A DNA stretch of 13,250 nt from Baffinella frigidus (Eukaryota > Cryptophyceae > Cryptomonadales > Baffinellaceae), in the NCBI GenBank assembly GCA_026770585.1, contig MU647417.1, positions 91,599 through 104,848 of the forward strand. The letters are read 5' to 3'. The notes below the pieces were generated by a model. That model did not search any database. It was not told the DNA's origin and saw nothing but the letters and a program-made list of their open reading frames with translations. The position numbers and the translations under genes are program-made. Position 1 is the stretch's first letter. Every line of letters begins with the position of its first letter. This document shows positions 12,149 to 13,250 of this stretch, one piece after another.

Positions 12149-12790
12149 CACTGTTTACTACGGTTATTGTTTATTTTAATAAATTCTGCTTGTGGAATGC
12201 GCAAGGCCTCCAAATGTCCTCCATGTGTGCACTGAAGGTGCACGGGTACCAAGAATGCAAGACCCCGCACCAACCTCTTCATGCAGAAAGCGAACGTGAG
12301 AGGAGGACTTATTTGGACGCGACTCCTTACAAAACTTATCATGCAAAACAATCTAGGGCTTCAAAAGTCCTGGAATTGCTTTGGAGATATTTTTTGTGCC
12401 GACAAGTCCCCCTTTAACGAGGGACTTGAGGTGCTCGCTAACGTAAGCTTGTGGCATTACTGTGGGCCTACAGTACAGGGGCTACTCGCGAATTGTACGC
12501 ACACATTTGTGTGCTGTGTACGCACACAGCGTGGGAAGCACGTTTGTGCTGTGTACGCAAACATTTGTGCGCTACAGGCTGCGTATATGTGAGAGTAGGA
12601 AGAGACAGCGGCTTTGGAGTGTGAGGGTAATGACCCTAGACTCGCAGAACTTGTTTTACACGTTTGTGCTGTGTCGCGAAGACGACGCAGCTACATGTAC
12701 GTGTTTTCAACTTTAATTTGTTTTAATTTGATTTGAATGCCTCTGCCGGTGGGGCGCGTCCCTGGCAAATCTAACAGAACCGGCAAGGAC
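12149..12790. other. Unassigned sequence with a GTACGCACAC repeat
   Basis: 12149-12440 is the longest stretch free of recognised repeats. Both + frames are open in part (SERERRTYLDATPYK or RGGLIWTRLLTKLIM) but neither has convincing splice sites or a known motif. 12493-12600 holds imperfect repeats of GTACGCACACATTTGTG, with a further CACGTTTGTGCTGTGT unit at 12659. Confidence 0.5.
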
Positions 12791-12792
12791 GT

Positions 12793-12854
12793 TGGGGTTT
12801 AGGGTTGTGGGTTGAGGGTTTAGGGTGTAGGGTTTAGGGTGTAGGGTTTAGGGT
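12793..12854 (-). repeat. Telomere-like array, G-strand orientation
   Basis: GGGTTTAGGGTGTAGGG units, opposite to most arrays. Confidence 0.9.
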
Positions 12855-12916
12855 CCCCACAAACGCTCAGACACAGCCTTGGCGGGGGTGCATACATGGC
12901 GACCGTGTTGGTAGTA

Positions 12917-13034
12917 CAGGGGTACCTCGTTCATAAGGAAGTGCACCCCCCCTAGGACCACTAATAGGGCCCTAGACATAGCCTTACTGTAGGTTCCTGG
13001 GGGGAGGCGCTTTCCTAAGAGCGAGGTACCCCTG
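12917..13034. mobile_element. 118-bp CAGGGG MITE, second copy
   Basis: CAGGGGTACCTCGTTCATAA at the left and its near complement ending GAGGTACCCCTG at the right. TA is present at the left flank but GA at the right, so the target site may have mutated. Confidence 0.8.
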
Positions 13035-13092
13035 GAATAAAGGTCTCTGGCACCAACACCCCTCTGCTTCGGGAAAGAACCCCGGACTTGCT

Positions 13093-13190
13093 TCACCAAG
13101 CAACTTATGAGCTCCACCAATCAACTTATGAGCGTCACCAATCAACGTATGAGCTTCACCAATCACTTATACGCTTCACCAATCAACTCC
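13093..13190 (+). repeat. 22-bp CACCAATCAACTTATGAG minisatellite
   Basis: Four to five units. A single related unit (CACCAATCAGTTATGGG) is at 2623. 13191-13250 shows nothing further. Confidence 0.85.
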
Positions 13191-13250
13191 TGTACTTCCC
13201 GCCCGCCCTCCCCTCACGCCTCGCTCCTATCCTCGGAAAACAGAGGACTC

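Noticed and set aside
12139-12351. Minus-strand peptide with RSRVQISPPLTF, which resembles spurious ORFs over tRNA T-arms
   Set aside because: The DNA lacks a T-loop (no GTTCRANNC) and no cloverleaf can be drawn, so no tRNA is called.

Overview
The window looks like eukaryotic nuclear DNA, most likely from a dinoflagellate or another alga with the TTTAGGG-type telomere repeat. Degenerate CCCTAAA/CCCTGAA/CCCCAAA/CCCTACA arrays are scattered from end to end. There are no bacterial operons, ribosome-binding sites or long genuine ORFs. The coding signal is a set of very short exons on the + strand, almost all bounded by AG|G at the 5' edge and GT at the 3' edge. AG followed by G is a known bias of dinoflagellate introns. 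The lineage call is an inference; the intron-rich nuclear context is well supported. | Main gene: reading exon-like islands by hand gives a chain whose codon phases match at every junction: 1762-1787, 1995-2041, 3262-3313, 4410-4525, 5277-5359, 6202-6292, 6576-6641, (7460-7513 optional), 8037-8098, 9358-9421, 10228-10265, 10449-10557 and optionally 10764-10823. Spliced, this is about 251 codons without a stop, or about 289 with both optional exons. It has no start or stop codon, so the gene probably continues beyond the window or into exons I could not find. I do not recognise the protein. | Layout: 1-1250 holds a possible upstream exon, a telomere-like array, a 155-bp tandem duplication and a foldback. 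1250-2050 holds a 24-bp minisatellite, several copies of one exon and an array. 2050-4410 is one or two long introns with arrays, foldbacks and broken exon copies. 4410-6650 is the densest exon stretch. 6650-8040 is a long intron with MITEs, arrays and a TACATG minisatellite. 8100-9030 is almost pure telomere-like repeat. 9030-9960 has three copies of one exon and a MITE. 10015-11240 has the last exons and their tandem copies. 11240-13250 is repeat- and MITE-rich with no supported gene. | Two features stand out. Telomere-like arrays sit inside the introns, often running right up to the splice sites. Nearly every exon also has one or more decayed copies, usually including a splice site, in the introns beside it. 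Together with at least five small TIR element families, several with TA target sites, this looks like a gene whose introns grew by repeated local duplication, array insertion and MITE insertion.
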